Source: Amycolatopsis alkalitolerans (lineage in GTDB: Bacteria > Actinomycetota > Actinomycetes > Mycobacteriales > Pseudonocardiaceae). From it: a DNA stretch of 64,000 nucleotides. The notes below the pieces were generated by a model. It saw only the letters and a list, made by a program, of their open reading frames with translations, did no database searches and was not told where the DNA came from. The stretch lies in contig NZ_VDFW01000005.1 in NCBI RefSeq assembly GCF_006152065.1, positions 1 through 64,000 on the forward strand, in the 5' to 3' direction. Both the position numbers and the translations under genes were made by a program. Positions 9,933 to 18,804 of this stretch are shown piece by piece (positions within the stretch are counted from its first letter, which is position 1; every line of letters begins with the position of its first letter).

Positions 9933-9978
9933 CCGCACCGAACGTCGAACTCACCGTCCTGAACGTAGATCTCGGCGG
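9933..9978 (-). repeat. Copy B of the 46-bp intergenic repeat, inverted relative to copy A
   Basis: Read on the minus strand this block starts CCGCCGAGATCTACGTTCAG and continues GACGGTGAGTTCGACGTTCGG, nearly the same as 6912-6957 on the plus strand. The two copies flank recO, the methyltransferase, uppS and the YbjN-like gene as a 3-kb inverted pair. As with copy A, a GATTGTCGGTGGGG-type string follows on the + strand before the next start. Confidence 0.6.
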
Positions 9979-10020
9979 TGGGGGCGGGATTGTCGGTGGG
10001 GCCTGGCATCATCGTCGCTT

Positions 10021-11019
10021 GTGGACGTCCTGACTGAACGGCCGAAGCGCGCGCGGCGGATCACTTCCGTCGAGGTGCTCTGCGCGGTGCTGCTCCTCGC
10101 CATCCTGGGTCAGTCATGGCTGCAGAACGCGCTGAACGTGCCGGCCCTGCGCACCGGTTCGACGATCTTCGTCGCGGTATGCGTGCAGGCGCTGCCGTTC
10201 CTCGTGCTCGGGGTACTGCTGAGCGGGGCGATCGCGGCCTTCGTGCCCGCGCGGGTGCTGCGCCGCGTGCTGCCGAGGCGCACGGCCGCGGCGGTCGGCG
10301 TCGCGGGTCTCGCCGGGATCGCGCTGCCGGGCTGCGAATGCGCCTCGGTCCCGGTGGCGCGGCGGCTGATGGGCCAGGGTGTCGCCCCGGCGGCCGCGCT
10401 GACCTTCCTGCTCGCCGCGCCGGCCGTGAACCCGGTCGTCCTGGTCGCCACGGCGATCGCGTTCCCGGGCAAGCCGGAAATGGTCCTCGCGCGCTTCCTC
10501 GGTTCGCTCGCCACCGCCGTCGTGATGGGGCTGTTGTGGGCTCGCTGGGGCAAGCTCGACTGGATCGTGCGGCGCGCGCTCGAGCGCATGCCGGAGGGCG
10601 CGGGCGGTCGCTGGCGGGCCTTCGCCGAGATCGCGCGCACCGATCTTGTCGAGGCGGGCGGCTTCCTCGTCCTCGGCGGGGTGATCTCGGCCGCGCTCAA
10701 CGTGCTCGTACCGCAGTCGTGGTTCGCCGTGCTGGGTGGTCAGCTTGTGCTCGGCGTCGTCGTGATGGCGGTGCTCGCGGTCGTGCTGGCGCTGTGCAGC
10801 GAGGCGGACGCGTTCGTCGCGGCGTCGTTGACGGCGTTGCCGCTGCTCCCCAAACTGGTGTTCCTCGTCGTCGGCCCGGCGATCGACGTGAAGCTCTTCG
10901 CTTTGCAGGCAGGCACTTTCGGCCGCTCGTTCGCGGTGCGCTTCGCGCCGGTGACCTTCGTCGTGGCGGTGGGCTGCGCGCTCGCCGTGGGCCTGCCGCT
11001 GATCGGTGGTGCCCGGTGA
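10021..11019 (+). CDS. Permease of the DUF318/YraQ family
   Basis: A 332-residue integral membrane protein with about eight hydrophobic segments and the family hallmark GCECASVPVARRL in the first half, which includes two Cys separated by Glu. Such permeases usually pair with a TIGR03943 protein, as here. Transport of a metal or metalloid-related solute has been suggested for the family but is not established. GTG start at 10021 has no clear ribosome site. The stop overlaps the partner gene (GTGA). Confidence 0.85.
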   Translation: MDVLTERPKRARRITSVEVLCAVLLLAILGQSWLQNALNVPALRTGSTIFVAVCVQALPFLVLGVLLSGAIAAFVPARVLRRVLPRRTAAAVGVAGLAGIALPGCECASVPVARRLMGQGVAPAAALTFLLAAPAVNPVVLVATAIAFPGKPEMVLARFLGSLATAVVMGLLWARWGKLDWIVRRALERMPEGAGGRWRAFAEIARTDLVEAGGFLVLGGVISAALNVLVPQSWFAVLGGQLVLGVVVMAVLAVVLALCSEADAFVAASLTALPLLPKLVFLVVGPAIDVKLFALQAGTFGRSFAVRFAPVTFVVAVGCALAVGLPLIGGAR

Positions 11020-11705
11020 GGCGCGAGACCCAGAACGTGCTCCTGGTGCTGCTCGGCGGCGCCCTGCTCAAGATCGGCATCAACGGCGACTACCTGCGTT
11101 ACGTCAAACCGTCCCAGCAGGTCTGGCTGCTGGCCGGGGGAGCGGTGATGGTCGCGCTCGGCGCCGTCGCGATCCTGCGCGACCTCCGCTCCCGCGGCCG
11201 CGAGCAGCACGGCCATCACCATCCGGCCCGCTCGGCGTGGCTGCTGATCCTGCCGGTGCTCGCGGTGTTCCTCATCGCGCCGCCCGCGCTCGGTTCGGAC
11301 TCCGTCACCCGCACCGAAGCCCGCGCCCCGGCGGAAAGCCAGGCCGCCTTCCCACCGCTGCCGCCAGGGGACGAGGTTCCGCTTTCGCTCACCGAGTTCA
11401 TCACGCGCGCGGGCTGGGATCCGGGTGGTTCGCTGAACGGCAGGACCGTCCAGCTGACCGGGTTCGTCACACATTCGGGTGGTTCCGTCCTGCTCGCGCG
11501 CATGGTCATCACGTGCTGCGCGGCGGACGCGTACCCGCTGACGGTACGGATGCGGGGGCCGGTGAACTACCCGAACGACACGTGGCTGCAAATCACCGGG
11601 CGGGTCGTGCCGGGTACCGCGACGAGCGCCAACCGCTACACGCCGGACTTCGTGCTCGCCTCGCTGCGGCGCGTCGCGCAGCCCGCCGACCCTTACGAAG
11701 ACTGA
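11016..11705 (+). CDS. TIGR03943 family permease partner protein
   Basis: A 229-residue protein with an N-terminal hydrophobic pair, a His-rich loop (EQHGHHHPARS), another membrane segment, and a C-terminal soluble domain with an OB-like pattern and a CC pair (MVITCCAADAYPL). It is the standard second component next to DUF318 permeases. The His and Cys residues would suit metal contact, and the convergent neighbour is a zinc-type Fur regulator; both points are circumstantial. GTG start at 11016 overlaps the permease stop; the 3' end overlaps zur by 13 bp. Confidence 0.82.
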   Translation: MRRETQNVLLVLLGGALLKIGINGDYLRYVKPSQQVWLLAGGAVMVALGAVAILRDLRSRGREQHGHHHPARSAWLLILPVLAVFLIAPPALGSDSVTRTEARAPAESQAAFPPLPPGDEVPLSLTEFITRAGWDPGGSLNGRTVQLTGFVTHSGGSVLLARMVITCCAADAYPLTVRMRGPVNYPNDTWLQITGRVVPGTATSANRYTPDFVLASLRRVAQPADPYED

Positions 11706-12115
11706 GCGAGCCGGGCCCCGCAGTCGGCGCACGTGCCGACGATCTCGACCGTATGGGAGATCTCCGAGAACCCGTGCCCGGACGCGATCCGGTCCGCCCA
11801 GCGCTCGACGGCCGGGCCCTCGACCTCGACCGTCCGCCCGCAGTGCCGGCAGACGAGATGGTGATGGTGGTGTGCCGAGCAGCGCCGGTAGAGCGCTTCG
11901 CCGGTCTCGGTGCGCAGCACGTCGACCTCGCCGGCCTCCGACAGCGACTGCAGCGTCCGGTACACCGTGGTCAGCCCGATCCCGTCGCCGCGTTTGCGCA
12001 GCTCGTCGTGCAGTTCCTGGGCCGACCGGAAGTCGTCGACCTCCGCCAGCAGCTCCACCACCGCGGCACGCTGCTTGGTCGAACGACGGCCAGGGACCGG
12101 AGCGAGCCTCGTCAT
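11693..12115 (-). CDS. zur: Fur family transcriptional regulator, zinc-type (Zur/FurB)
   Basis: A 140-residue Fur-family repressor. The winged helix (residues 10-80) contains GLTTVYRTLQSLSEAGEV. The dimerisation half has the HHHHHLVCRHCG metal site and a second CADCG pair, giving the CxxC...CxxC structural zinc set of Fur/Zur proteins. The gene order ArsR-zur diverging from glyS is that of mycobacterial smtB-furB, where FurB is Zur, so zinc rather than iron control is likely. ATG overlaps the ArsR stop by 4 bp. Confidence 0.88.
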   Translation of the reverse strand: MTRLAPVPGRRSTKQRAAVVELLAEVDDFRSAQELHDELRKRGDGIGLTTVYRTLQSLSEAGEVDVLRTETGEALYRRCSAHHHHHLVCRHCGRTVEVEGPAVERWADRIASGHGFSEISHTVEIVGTCADCGARLAQSS

Positions 12116-12468
12116 GCGTCCTCCTGAACGTGTGCCACCGCGTCCACCACGATATGGGCAAGGTGATCGTCGGCGAGCGAGTACACGACCTCGCGCCCGT
12201 GCCGCTCACCGTGCACCACCCCGGCCGCCTTGAGCACCCGCAGGTGCTGGCTGATCAGCGGCTGCGCCACGTCCAGCGCGTCGACCAGCTCGTGCACGCA
12301 GCGCGGCGCGTCCCGCAGTTGCAGCACGATGGCGATGCGCACCGGGGCGGCGAGCGCCCGCAGCAGCTCCCCGGCCCCGGCCAGCGCGGTGACCGACGGG
12401 ACGGGTGTGCCCGGCTTGAGCGGGCCGTCCGAGTGCAGCTCGTCCGGCACCTGGCTCGCCGCGGTCAT
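12112..12468 (-). CDS. ArsR/SmtB family metal-responsive repressor
   Basis: A 118-residue winged-helix protein with helix-turn-helix DALDVAQPLISQHLRVLKAAG and the C-terminal helix SLADDHLAHIVVDAVAHVQ. The D-x-H-x10-H arrangement in that helix is the alpha-5 zinc site of SmtB/CzrA sensors. It is first in a two-gene operon with zur and divergent from glyS, the same layout as mycobacterial smtB-furB, where the ArsR protein represses both in low zinc. The operator is probably in the 127-bp gap upstream. Confidence 0.87.
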   Translation of the reverse strand: MTAASQVPDELHSDGPLKPGTPVPSVTALAGAGELLRALAAPVRIAIVLQLRDAPRCVHELVDALDVAQPLISQHLRVLKAAGVVHGERHGREVVYSLADDHLAHIVVDAVAHVQEDA

Positions 12469-12489
12469 GTCGCACTCCAGCCTGTCGTG

Positions 12490-12505
12490 GGATGTCGTTC
12501 CATCC
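12490..12505. promoter_or_regulatory. Candidate operator upstream of the ArsR-zur operon
   Basis: Inverted repeat GGATG-N6-CATCC 22 bp before the ArsR start codon, in the intergenic region shared with glyS. Its position suits autoregulation. It does not resemble the AT-rich SmtB or Zur boxes known from other bacteria, so the assignment is weak. Confidence 0.3.
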
Positions 12506-12595
12506 TAATGGGCCGTAGGCGGGCCCCGGCCGGTCTGTCAAGGCCCGCCGGATACCCTGGATCGAAACCATCCCGCCGGCTTTGGAGAGCGTGGA

Positions 12596-13984
12596 GTGCC
12601 CGCCAACACGATTGAGACCGTCGTCAGCTTGTGCAAGCGCCGTGGCTTCGTCTTCCCGTCCGGGGAGATCTACGGCGGTACCCGCTCGGCGTGGGACTAC
12701 GGGCCGCTCGGGGTCGAGCTGAAGGAGAACATCAAGCGCCAGTGGTGGAAGACCATGGTGCAGAGCCGGGACGACGTCGTCGGCCTGGACTCCGCGGTGA
12801 TCCTGCCGCGCAAGGTGTGGGAGGCCTCCGGCCACGTCGAGGCGTTCGTCGACCCGCTCGTGGAGTGCCTGCACTGCCACCGCCGCTTCCGCGCGGACCA
12901 CCTGCAGGAGGAGTACGAAGAGCGCACCGGTAAGAAGCTGGCCGAGGGCGATCTGTCCGAGGTGACCTGCCCGAACTGCGGCACCCGCGGGCAGTACACC
13001 GCGCCCCGCAGCTTCAACGGCCTGCTCAAGACCTTCCTCGGCCCGGTGGAGAGCGAGGAAGGCCTGCACTACCTGCGCCCGGAGACCGCGCAGGGCATCT
13101 TCGTGAACTTCCTCAACGTGCAGGCCACCTCGCGCAAGAAGCCGCCGTTCGGGATCGGCCAGATCGGCAAGTCCTTCCGCAACGAGATCACGCCCGGCAA
13201 CTTCATCTTCCGCACGCGCGAGTTCGAGCAGATGGAGATGGAGTTCTTCGTCGAGCCCGGTGAGGACGAACGCTGGCACCAGTACTGGATCGACCTGCGC
13301 ACCGACTGGTACACGGGCCTCGGCATCAAGAGCGAGAACCTGCGCCACTACGAGCACCCGAAGGAGAAGCTGTCCCACTATTCGAAGCGGACGGTGGACA
13401 TCGAGTACCGCTTCGGGTTCTCGTCCGGCCAGGAGTGGGGTGAGCTCGAGGGCATCGCGAACCGCACCGACTTCGACCTCACCACGCATTCGAACCATTC
13501 GGGTGTGGACCTGTCGTACTTCGACCAGAGCACGGGGCAGCGCTACCGGCCGTTCGTGATCGAGCCCGCCGCGGGTGTGGGCCGCCCGATGATGGCGTTC
13601 CTGCTCGACGCGTACACGGAGGACGAGGCCCCCAACGCGAAGGGTGGCGTGGACAAGCGGACGGTGCTGCGCCTGGACTACCGGCTGGCGCCGGTGAAGG
13701 CCGCGGTGCTCCCGCTGTCCCGCAACGCGGATCTGACGCCCAAGGCGAAGGACCTGGCCGCGCAACTGCGCAAGAACTGGAACGTCGAGTTCGACGACGC
13801 GGGCGCGATCGGCCGCCGGTACCGCCGCCAGGACGAGACCGGCACGCCGTTCTGCATCACCGTCGACTTCGACTCGCTCGAGGACCACGCAGTGACCGTC
13901 CGTGAGCGCGACTCGATGGCGCAGGAGCGCATCGCGCTGGACAAGGTCGAGGCCTACCTCTCCACTCGCCTCCTCGGCTCCTAG
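12596..13984 (+). CDS. glyS: Glycyl-tRNA synthetase (homodimeric type)
   Basis: Class II aminoacyl-tRNA synthetase of 462 residues, the alpha2 type. Motif 2 is present as [20 protein letters not shown] and motif 3 near [15 protein letters not shown] zinc ribbon with CLHC and CPNC lies between residues 80 and 135. The C-terminal anticodon-binding domain begins near [13 protein letters not shown] start at 12596. The stop shares CTAG with the convergent PIN-toxin gene. Confidence 0.97.
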   Translation: MPANTIETVVSLCKRRGFVFPSGEIYGGTRSAWDYGPLGVELKENIKRQWWKTMVQSRDDVVGLDSAVILPRKVWEASGHVEAFVDPLVECLHCHRRFRADHLQEEYEERTGKKLAEGDLSEVTCPNCGTRGQYTAPRSFNGLLKTFLGPVESEEGLHYLRPETAQGIFVNFLNVQATSRKKPPFGIGQIGKSFRNEITPGNFIFRTREFEQMEMEFFVEPGEDERWHQYWIDLRTDWYTGLGIKSENLRHYEHPKEKLSHYSKRTVDIEYRFGFSSGQEWGELEGIANRTDFDLTTHSNHSGVDLSYFDQSTGQRYRPFVIEPAAGVGRPMMAFLLDAYTEDEAPNAKGGVDKRTVLRLDYRLAPVKAAVLPLSRNADLTPKAKDLAAQLRKNWNVEFDDAGAIGRRYRRQDETGTPFCITVDFDSLEDHAVTVRERDSMAQERIALDKVEAYLSTRLLGS

Positions 13985-14406
13985 CGCCTCTCAGCGAAAA
14001 GGCTGGTGGGAATCGTCGGCAAGAGGTCCGCGACATCCACGTGTAGCTTGGCCAGGCCTTGGTCGAATGTCGCGAGCCGGCCGCCGTTGGCTCGCGCGAG
14101 ATGCGCGAGGTAGGAGTCGGTGACCTGGCGATGGCCGAGGACGCCATCCATGGGCACGTCACGGTAGGAGATCGAGTCCGGCCAGAATTCGTGACGGTCA
14201 CTGGTGCCGATCGAGCCAAGTGTGGCTTGGGCGTCTGCCGCTGTCTGCCCTTCCCGGATCAACAAGCGCAGGAGGCTCCCCTGGGTGACTGGGCACGTGG
14301 CGAAGGTTTCTGCCGAGCGGACGAACCAGTTCTCGGCCGAGTCGTGATGCACGTGGTCGGCGACGACGAGCGCGATCAAGACGTTGGCGTCGAGCAATGT
14401 CGTCAC
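13981..14406 (-). CDS. PIN-domain ribonuclease toxin (VapC family)
   Basis: A 141-residue PIN domain. The conserved acids are visible: Asp7 in [10 protein letters not shown], a central Glu region, and the late Asp pair in [10 protein letters not shown]. VapC toxins cleave tRNA or rRNA when free of antitoxin. The ATG overlaps the antitoxin stop by 4 bp, the normal coupling of such modules. The stop overlaps that of glyS. Confidence 0.88.
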   Translation of the reverse strand: MTTLLDANVLIALVVADHVHHDSAENWFVRSAETFATCPVTQGSLLRLLIREGQTAADAQATLGSIGTSDRHEFWPDSISYRDVPMDGVLGHRQVTDSYLAHLARANGGRLATFDQGLAKLHVDVADLLPTIPTSLFAERR

Positions 14407-14630
14407 TGATCGTCCTCCAGTGATCGAACGTCATCGGTGGTGATCACCTTGCCGAGCCGTACGACGGGCAAGCCGGTACGGGAACTCCGTGTGGGCGGGG
14501 TCGGCTTACCCTGCCGCAACCCGCGTTGCATGAGCTCGGCCACGATCTCGCTGAGCGTTCGGGAGGTATCGCGCGCGATTGAGACAGCCTGACGATGCAG
14601 GTCGTCAGGCAGATCGATCGTGGTTCGCAT
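14403..14630 (-). CDS. Ribbon-helix-helix antitoxin (VapB/CopG type)
   Basis: A 75-residue antitoxin starting MRTTIDLPDDLHRQAV, the RHH beta-strand and first helix, followed by TSRTLSEIVAELMQRGL. The rest is a charged toxin-binding tail. I choose ATG 14630, because an upstream ATG at 14654 would place the palindromic operator inside the coding region. Expected to repress its own operon alone or with the toxin. Confidence 0.85.
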   Translation of the reverse strand: MRTTIDLPDDLHRQAVSIARDTSRTLSEIVAELMQRGLRQGKPTPPTRSSRTGLPVVRLGKVITTDDVRSLEDDQ

Positions 14631-14648
14631 ATCTTCATCGTAGCATCT

Positions 14649-14664
14649 GTGCATCGAGATGCAC
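14649..14664. promoter_or_regulatory. Palindromic operator of the VapBC module
   Basis: Perfect inverted repeat GTGCATC-GA-GATGCAC, with a further half-site GCATC at 14643-14647. It is centred 27 bp upstream of the antitoxin ATG, the usual place for autorepression by an RHH dimer pair. Confidence 0.6.
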
Positions 14665-14738
14665 CCCTGACACCTGTCATGGTCAGGTCGTGACGAGCGG
14701 CCTGCTCATGACCGCCGCCCCGGCGGGAGAGTCGGGGT

Positions 14739-15668
14739 ATGAACACAAGTTCTCCTGTCCGCGACATTGCGGTGACCACGGGGGCCGCGGTGCGGCTCAC
14801 CGGGCTGCGGAAGTCCTACGGCGAGGTGCGTGCCGTCGACGGCATCGACCTCACGATCGCCCCGGGCGAGGTCGTCGCGCTGCTCGGCCCGAACGGCGCC
14901 GGGAAGTCCACCACCGTCGACCTGATCCTCGGGCTGAGCGCACCCGACGCCGGTGACGTGACGGTGTTCGGCGCTTCGCCCACCGAAGCCGTCCAGACCG
15001 GCAGTATCGGCGCGATGCTCCAGGGCGGCGCGCTGCTGGACGACGCGACGGTCGGCGAGATGGTCGCCATGGTCGCGTCCCTGCACCGCGATCCCATGCC
15101 CGTCGGCGAAGCGCTCGCCCGCGCGGGTATCGAGGACCTGGCGAACCGGCGCGGCAACAAGCTGTCCGGCGGCCAGAAGCAGCGGGCGCGGTTCGCCGTG
15201 GCACTCGTGTCCGATCCGGACGTGCTGCTGCTCGACGAGCCGACGGCGGCGATGGACGTCGCCAGCCGCCGCGAGTTCTGGCGGTCCATGCAGGCCTTCA
15301 GCGACTCCGGCCGCACGGTCTTGTTCGCGACACACTACCTCGAAGAAGCCGAGGAGTTCGCCGACCGCGTCGTGCTCATGCGCGGCGGGCGGATCGTCGC
15401 GGACGGATCCGTCGCCCAGGTGCGGGCACTCGCCGGCGGCCGGTCGCTGCGCGCGGTCGTGCCCGGAGCCACCGCGACGGCGATCGCCAACCTGCCGGGC
15501 GTCACCGAGTATCAGCTCCGCGGTCAGCGGATCGCGGTCTCCAGCACCGATTCCGACGCGACGCTGCGCGCCCTGCTGACCGCCTTTCCCGACGCGCACG
15601 ACATCGAGATCACCGCGATCGGCCTCGAAGGCGCGTTCCTTTCCCTGACTTCGGAGGAGGAAGAATGA
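14739..15668 (+). CDS. ABC transporter ATP-binding protein
   Basis: A 309-residue ABC-2-type exporter ATPase. Walker A GPNGAGKS, signature LSGGQKQR, Walker B LLLDEPTAAMD and the switch His in LFATHYLEEAEEF are all intact. The C-terminal extension is the DUF4162-like region of drug or lipid exporters. ATG 14739 is preceded by GGGAGAG. First gene of a four-gene operon (ATPase, permease, kinase, regulator) with 4-bp overlaps throughout. Confidence 0.92.
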   Translation: MNTSSPVRDIAVTTGAAVRLTGLRKSYGEVRAVDGIDLTIAPGEVVALLGPNGAGKSTTVDLILGLSAPDAGDVTVFGASPTEAVQTGSIGAMLQGGALLDDATVGEMVAMVASLHRDPMPVGEALARAGIEDLANRRGNKLSGGQKQRARFAVALVSDPDVLLLDEPTAAMDVASRREFWRSMQAFSDSGRTVLFATHYLEEAEEFADRVVLMRGGRIVADGSVAQVRALAGGRSLRAVVPGATATAIANLPGVTEYQLRGQRIAVSSTDSDATLRALLTAFPDAHDIEITAIGLEGAFLSLTSEEEE

Positions 15669-16390
15669 GCCTCAAATTCCTGGCGCTCGAAATCCGGCGG
15701 GTCACCCGCTCGCCACGGTTCCTGATCTTCACGGTGGGCTTCCCGGTGCTGCTTTACCTGTTGTATGTGGGCATCTTCGCCAAAGAGCCGGAAGCGAAGG
15801 CCGTGCTGATGGTGAGCATGACGGCGTTCGGCGCGATGGCGGCGGCGCTGTTCACCGGTACCCGGGTCGCCCTGGAACGGGCTTCGGGCTGGCAGCGGCA
15901 GCTGCGGCTGACTCCGCTGTCGGGCCCGGGGTACCTGACCGCGAAGGCGGCCACCGGGATGACCCTCGCGCTCGCGCCCGCGATCCTCGTGCCGCTGGTG
16001 GCCGCGGTCGGCGAGGGGGTCTCGCTCGGCGGATCCGGCTGGGTGCGGGCCACGCTGGGGGTGTGGCTCGCGGCGATCCCGTTCGCGTTGATCGGCCTGC
16101 TCATCGGCCAGATCGGCACGGCGGACTCGACCCAGCCGATCACGCAGCTGGTGATGCTGCCGATGGCGCTGCTGGGCGGCATCTTCATCCCGATCGACGC
16201 GATGCCGCACTGGCTGGTGAACATCGCGCAGGTGCTGCCGACGTACTGGATGGGGCAGATCGGCCGAGGCGCGGTCACCCCCGACATGTCCACGAGCCTC
16301 GGCAAGGACGTGCTGATGCTCGGCATCTGGACCGCCGTGCTCTCCTTCGCCGTGGTCCGGCGCTACCGTAAGGATTCGGCACGGGTGTGA
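15665..16390 (+). CDS. ABC-2 type transporter permease
   Basis: A 241-residue membrane protein with about six hydrophobic segments and the ABC-2 motif region LLGGIFIPIDAMPHWL before the last helices. It overlaps the ATPase stop (ATGA) and the kinase start (GTGA). With the ATPase it should form an exporter of a hydrophobic or amphiphilic compound. The substrate is unknown. Confidence 0.9.
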   Translation: MSLKFLALEIRRVTRSPRFLIFTVGFPVLLYLLYVGIFAKEPEAKAVLMVSMTAFGAMAAALFTGTRVALERASGWQRQLRLTPLSGPGYLTAKAATGMTLALAPAILVPLVAAVGEGVSLGGSGWVRATLGVWLAAIPFALIGLLIGQIGTADSTQPITQLVMLPMALLGGIFIPIDAMPHWLVNIAQVLPTYWMGQIGRGAVTPDMSTSLGKDVLMLGIWTAVLSFAVVRRYRKDSARV

Positions 16391-17547
16391 CGAGGGAGAA
16401 CGTGGTGGCTGCGCGCCGGACCGACTGGGGTGACTGGTGGCGGGACGAGCTCGACGACCAGCCCCGTGACCGGTTCTTCAACTACCGCTGGCCGCTCATG
16501 GCCGTGGTGTTCCTGCTGCCGATCCTGGTCCCGGCCGCGCGGCAGGCGACCAGCCCGGCCGGGGTCGCCGACCTGCTGCTGACGATCCTCTACGGCGCCT
16601 GCTACGTGGTTTTCCCGTTCCTGCTGTTCAGGAAACGGCCGTTCGGCGTGCGGGTCGCCTTCGCGGTCGGCACGCTGGCGCTGGGCTGGGCGGTGATGCT
16701 GACGGTGGCCGACGGCACCGTCTACGTCCTGCTCTACGCGCTGGCGATGATCGCGTTCGGAGTGCCGGTCGGGTGGGCGCTGGTGTTCGACGGGGTGTCG
16801 ATCGGGGCGCTGGCGCTGCTGGTCCAGCTGCACGTGGGCGCGCACGGCTCGCTGGGCGACGTGGGTGCCCTGCTGGGCACCACGGCGGCGATGTTCTTCA
16901 TGGGCCGGCTGATCCGCACGGTCCGGAGCCTTCGCGCGGCGAACGACGAGATCGCGACCCTCGCGGTCAACGCCGAGCGCGAGCGCCTGGCCCGGGACCT
17001 GCACGACATCCTGGGCCACAGCCTCACCACGATCACCGTGAAGGCGGGCCTGGCCCGGCGGATGCTGCAAAGCGCCCACGATCCCGAACGGGTGGTCACG
17101 GAGATCCACGAGGTCGAGGGCCTGGCGCGCAGCGCGCTGGCGGACGTCCGCGCGACGGTTTCGGAATACCGTGAGGTGTCGCTGTCGGCGGAACTGGTGG
17201 GGGCCCGCGCGGCGTTGCGGGCCGCGGAGATCGACGCGGACCTGCCGCACGCGGTGGACAACGTGCGCCCGGACCTGCAGCAGGCGTTCGGCTACGTGCT
17301 GCGGGAAGCGGTGACGAACGTGCTGCGGCATTCGAGGGCGAAACACGTGAAGGTGCGGTTCGGCAAGACCTGGCTGGACATCGAGGACGACGGGGTCGGG
17401 GCGCCGGTGGACGCGCGTGGCAACGGGTTGCGTGGCCTGGCCGAGCGGCTCGGGCAGATCGGTGGCACGCTCCGTGCCGAGCCGCGTGAGGGCGGCGGTT
17501 TCGTCGTGCGTGCCGAGGTGCGGCCCGCGCTGGAGGTGGCTTCGTGA
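16387..17547 (+). CDS. Sensor histidine kinase, HisKA_3 (NarL/DesK) type
   Basis: A 386-residue kinase. About five transmembrane helices span residues 30-160, with no large extracellular sensor. The dimerisation helix contains the phospho-acceptor His in ERLARDLHDILGHS. The C-terminal ATPase domain has the N box (LREAVTNVLRHS) and a G box (DDGVGAP). Membrane-embedded DesK-type kinases beside ABC exporters commonly sense the exporter's substrate or envelope stress. Confidence 0.92.
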   Translation: MTRENVVAARRTDWGDWWRDELDDQPRDRFFNYRWPLMAVVFLLPILVPAARQATSPAGVADLLLTILYGACYVVFPFLLFRKRPFGVRVAFAVGTLALGWAVMLTVADGTVYVLLYALAMIAFGVPVGWALVFDGVSIGALALLVQLHVGAHGSLGDVGALLGTTAAMFFMGRLIRTVRSLRAANDEIATLAVNAERERLARDLHDILGHSLTTITVKAGLARRMLQSAHDPERVVTEIHEVEGLARSALADVRATVSEYREVSLSAELVGARAALRAAEIDADLPHAVDNVRPDLQQAFGYVLREAVTNVLRHSRAKHVKVRFGKTWLDIEDDGVGAPVDARGNGLRGLAERLGQIGGTLRAEPREGGGFVVRAEVRPALEVAS

Positions 17548-18149
17548 TCCGGGTCCTGCTCGCCGACGATCAGGCGATGGTGCGCGGTGCGCTGGCGACG
17601 GTGCTCGGGCTCGAACCGGATATCGAGGTGGTCGCCCAGGTCGGCTCCGGTGACGAGGTGCTGCCCGCGGCGAAGGAGTCGGCGCCGGACGTCGCTCTGC
17701 TGGACGTGCAGATGCCGGGCAAGGACGGGCTGGTCGCGGCGGCCGAACTGCACGCGGCGCGGCCGGCCTGCCGGATCATCGTGTGCACCACGTTCGGCAG
17801 GCCCGGCTATCTCGCCCGCGCGATGGCCGCGGGCGCGACCGGGTTCGTGGTCAAGGACTCGCCGCCCGAGCAACTGGTGGACGCGGTGCGCCGGGTGTCG
17901 AACGGGCTGCGCGTGGTCGATCCGGCGCTGGCCGCGGAATCGCTCGCGACGGGGTCGAGCCCGTTGACGAGCCGCGAGCACGACGTGCTGCGCGCGGCGA
18001 GCGACGGCGCCACGGTCGCGGACATCGCCCGCCGCCTGCACCTGTCCGAGGGCACGGTGCGCAACCACCTTTCCGCCGCCATCGGCAAAACCGGTGCGCG
18101 CACCAGGGCGGAGGCGGTCCGCCTCGCGGAGGAGAGCGGCTGGCTGTGA
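17544..18149 (+). CDS. NarL/LuxR-type response regulator
   Basis: A 201-residue regulator. The receiver domain has the acidic pair DDQ near residue 8, phospho-acceptor Asp in LLDVQMPG and the Lys in VVKDS. The LuxR-type helix-turn-helix is TVADIARRLHLSEGTVRNHL. Coupled by a 4-bp overlap to the kinase, it is expected to control the preceding exporter genes, like DesR/LnrK systems. Confidence 0.93.
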   Translation: MIRVLLADDQAMVRGALATVLGLEPDIEVVAQVGSGDEVLPAAKESAPDVALLDVQMPGKDGLVAAAELHAARPACRIIVCTTFGRPGYLARAMAAGATGFVVKDSPPEQLVDAVRRVSNGLRVVDPALAAESLATGSSPLTSREHDVLRAASDGATVADIARRLHLSEGTVRNHLSAAIGKTGARTRAEAVRLAEESGWL

Positions 18150-18159
18150 GAATGGCGCG

Positions 18160-18804
18160 GTGGGGATTCGCGCGCCGGGCAAGGTCAGCTGGCTGCGTCG
18201 TGCCCTGCTCGGCACGCTTCTCGTCGTCGCGGTGCTGATCGGCGGCACCGCGTTCCGGATCTGGAAGGTCGCCCGCGACGACGACCGCAGCCCGGCCGAC
18301 GTGATCGTCGTGCTCGGGGCCGCGCAGTACAACGGGAAACCGTCGCCGATCTTCCAGGCCCGGCTCCGGCACGCGCAGCAGCTTTACTCCGACGGCGTCG
18401 CGAAGGTCATCATCACGGCGGGCGGGAACCGCGCCGGCGACGAGTACACCGAGGCGTCCGCGGGCGCCAAATGGCTCGTCGAGCAGGGCGTGCCGAAGTC
18501 GAGCACGCTGCCCGTCGGCGAGGGCGGGGACACGCTGAGCAGCCTGCGCGCGGTGGCGGACGTCGTCGCGCGGCACGGCTGGCATACCGCGGTCCTCGTC
18601 AGCGACCCGTGGCATTCGCTGCGGGCGCGCGTGATGGCCGACGATTCCGGGATCGATGCCCGGACGTCGCCGACGCACAGCGGCCCCATCGTGCAGACCC
18701 GCCATACGCAGGCGATGTACATCTACCGCGAAACCGGCGCCCTGCTGTTCTACCGGCTGACGAAGACCCCGGCCGACGACATCGGCGGCACCGGTCTCGG
18801 CTAG
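18160..18804 (+). CDS. YdcF/ElyC/SanA family membrane-anchored protein (DUF218)
   Basis: A 214-residue protein with one N-terminal transmembrane helix (about 14-31) and a DUF218 domain containing VIVVLGAAQYNGKPS, GGN and the late SDPWHSLRARVMA string. Relatives influence peptidoglycan precursor handling or envelope permeability. GTG start at 18160, 10 bp after the regulator stop; an out-of-frame ATG at 18152 is not used. The stop shares CTAG with the convergent membrane gene. Confidence 0.85.
   Translation: MGIRAPGKVSWLRRALLGTLLVVAVLIGGTAFRIWKVARDDDRSPADVIVVLGAAQYNGKPSPIFQARLRHAQQLYSDGVAKVIITAGGNRAGDEYTEASAGAKWLVEQGVPKSSTLPVGEGGDTLSSLRAVADVVARHGWHTAVLVSDPWHSLRARVMADDSGIDARTSPTHSGPIVQTRHTQAMYIYRETGALLFYRLTKTPADDIGGTGLG

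Noticed and set aside
12469-12595. T-box or riboswitch leader for glyS
   Set aside because: The gap is only 127 bp, is shared with the ArsR promoter, and shows no T-box sequence or specifier stem.
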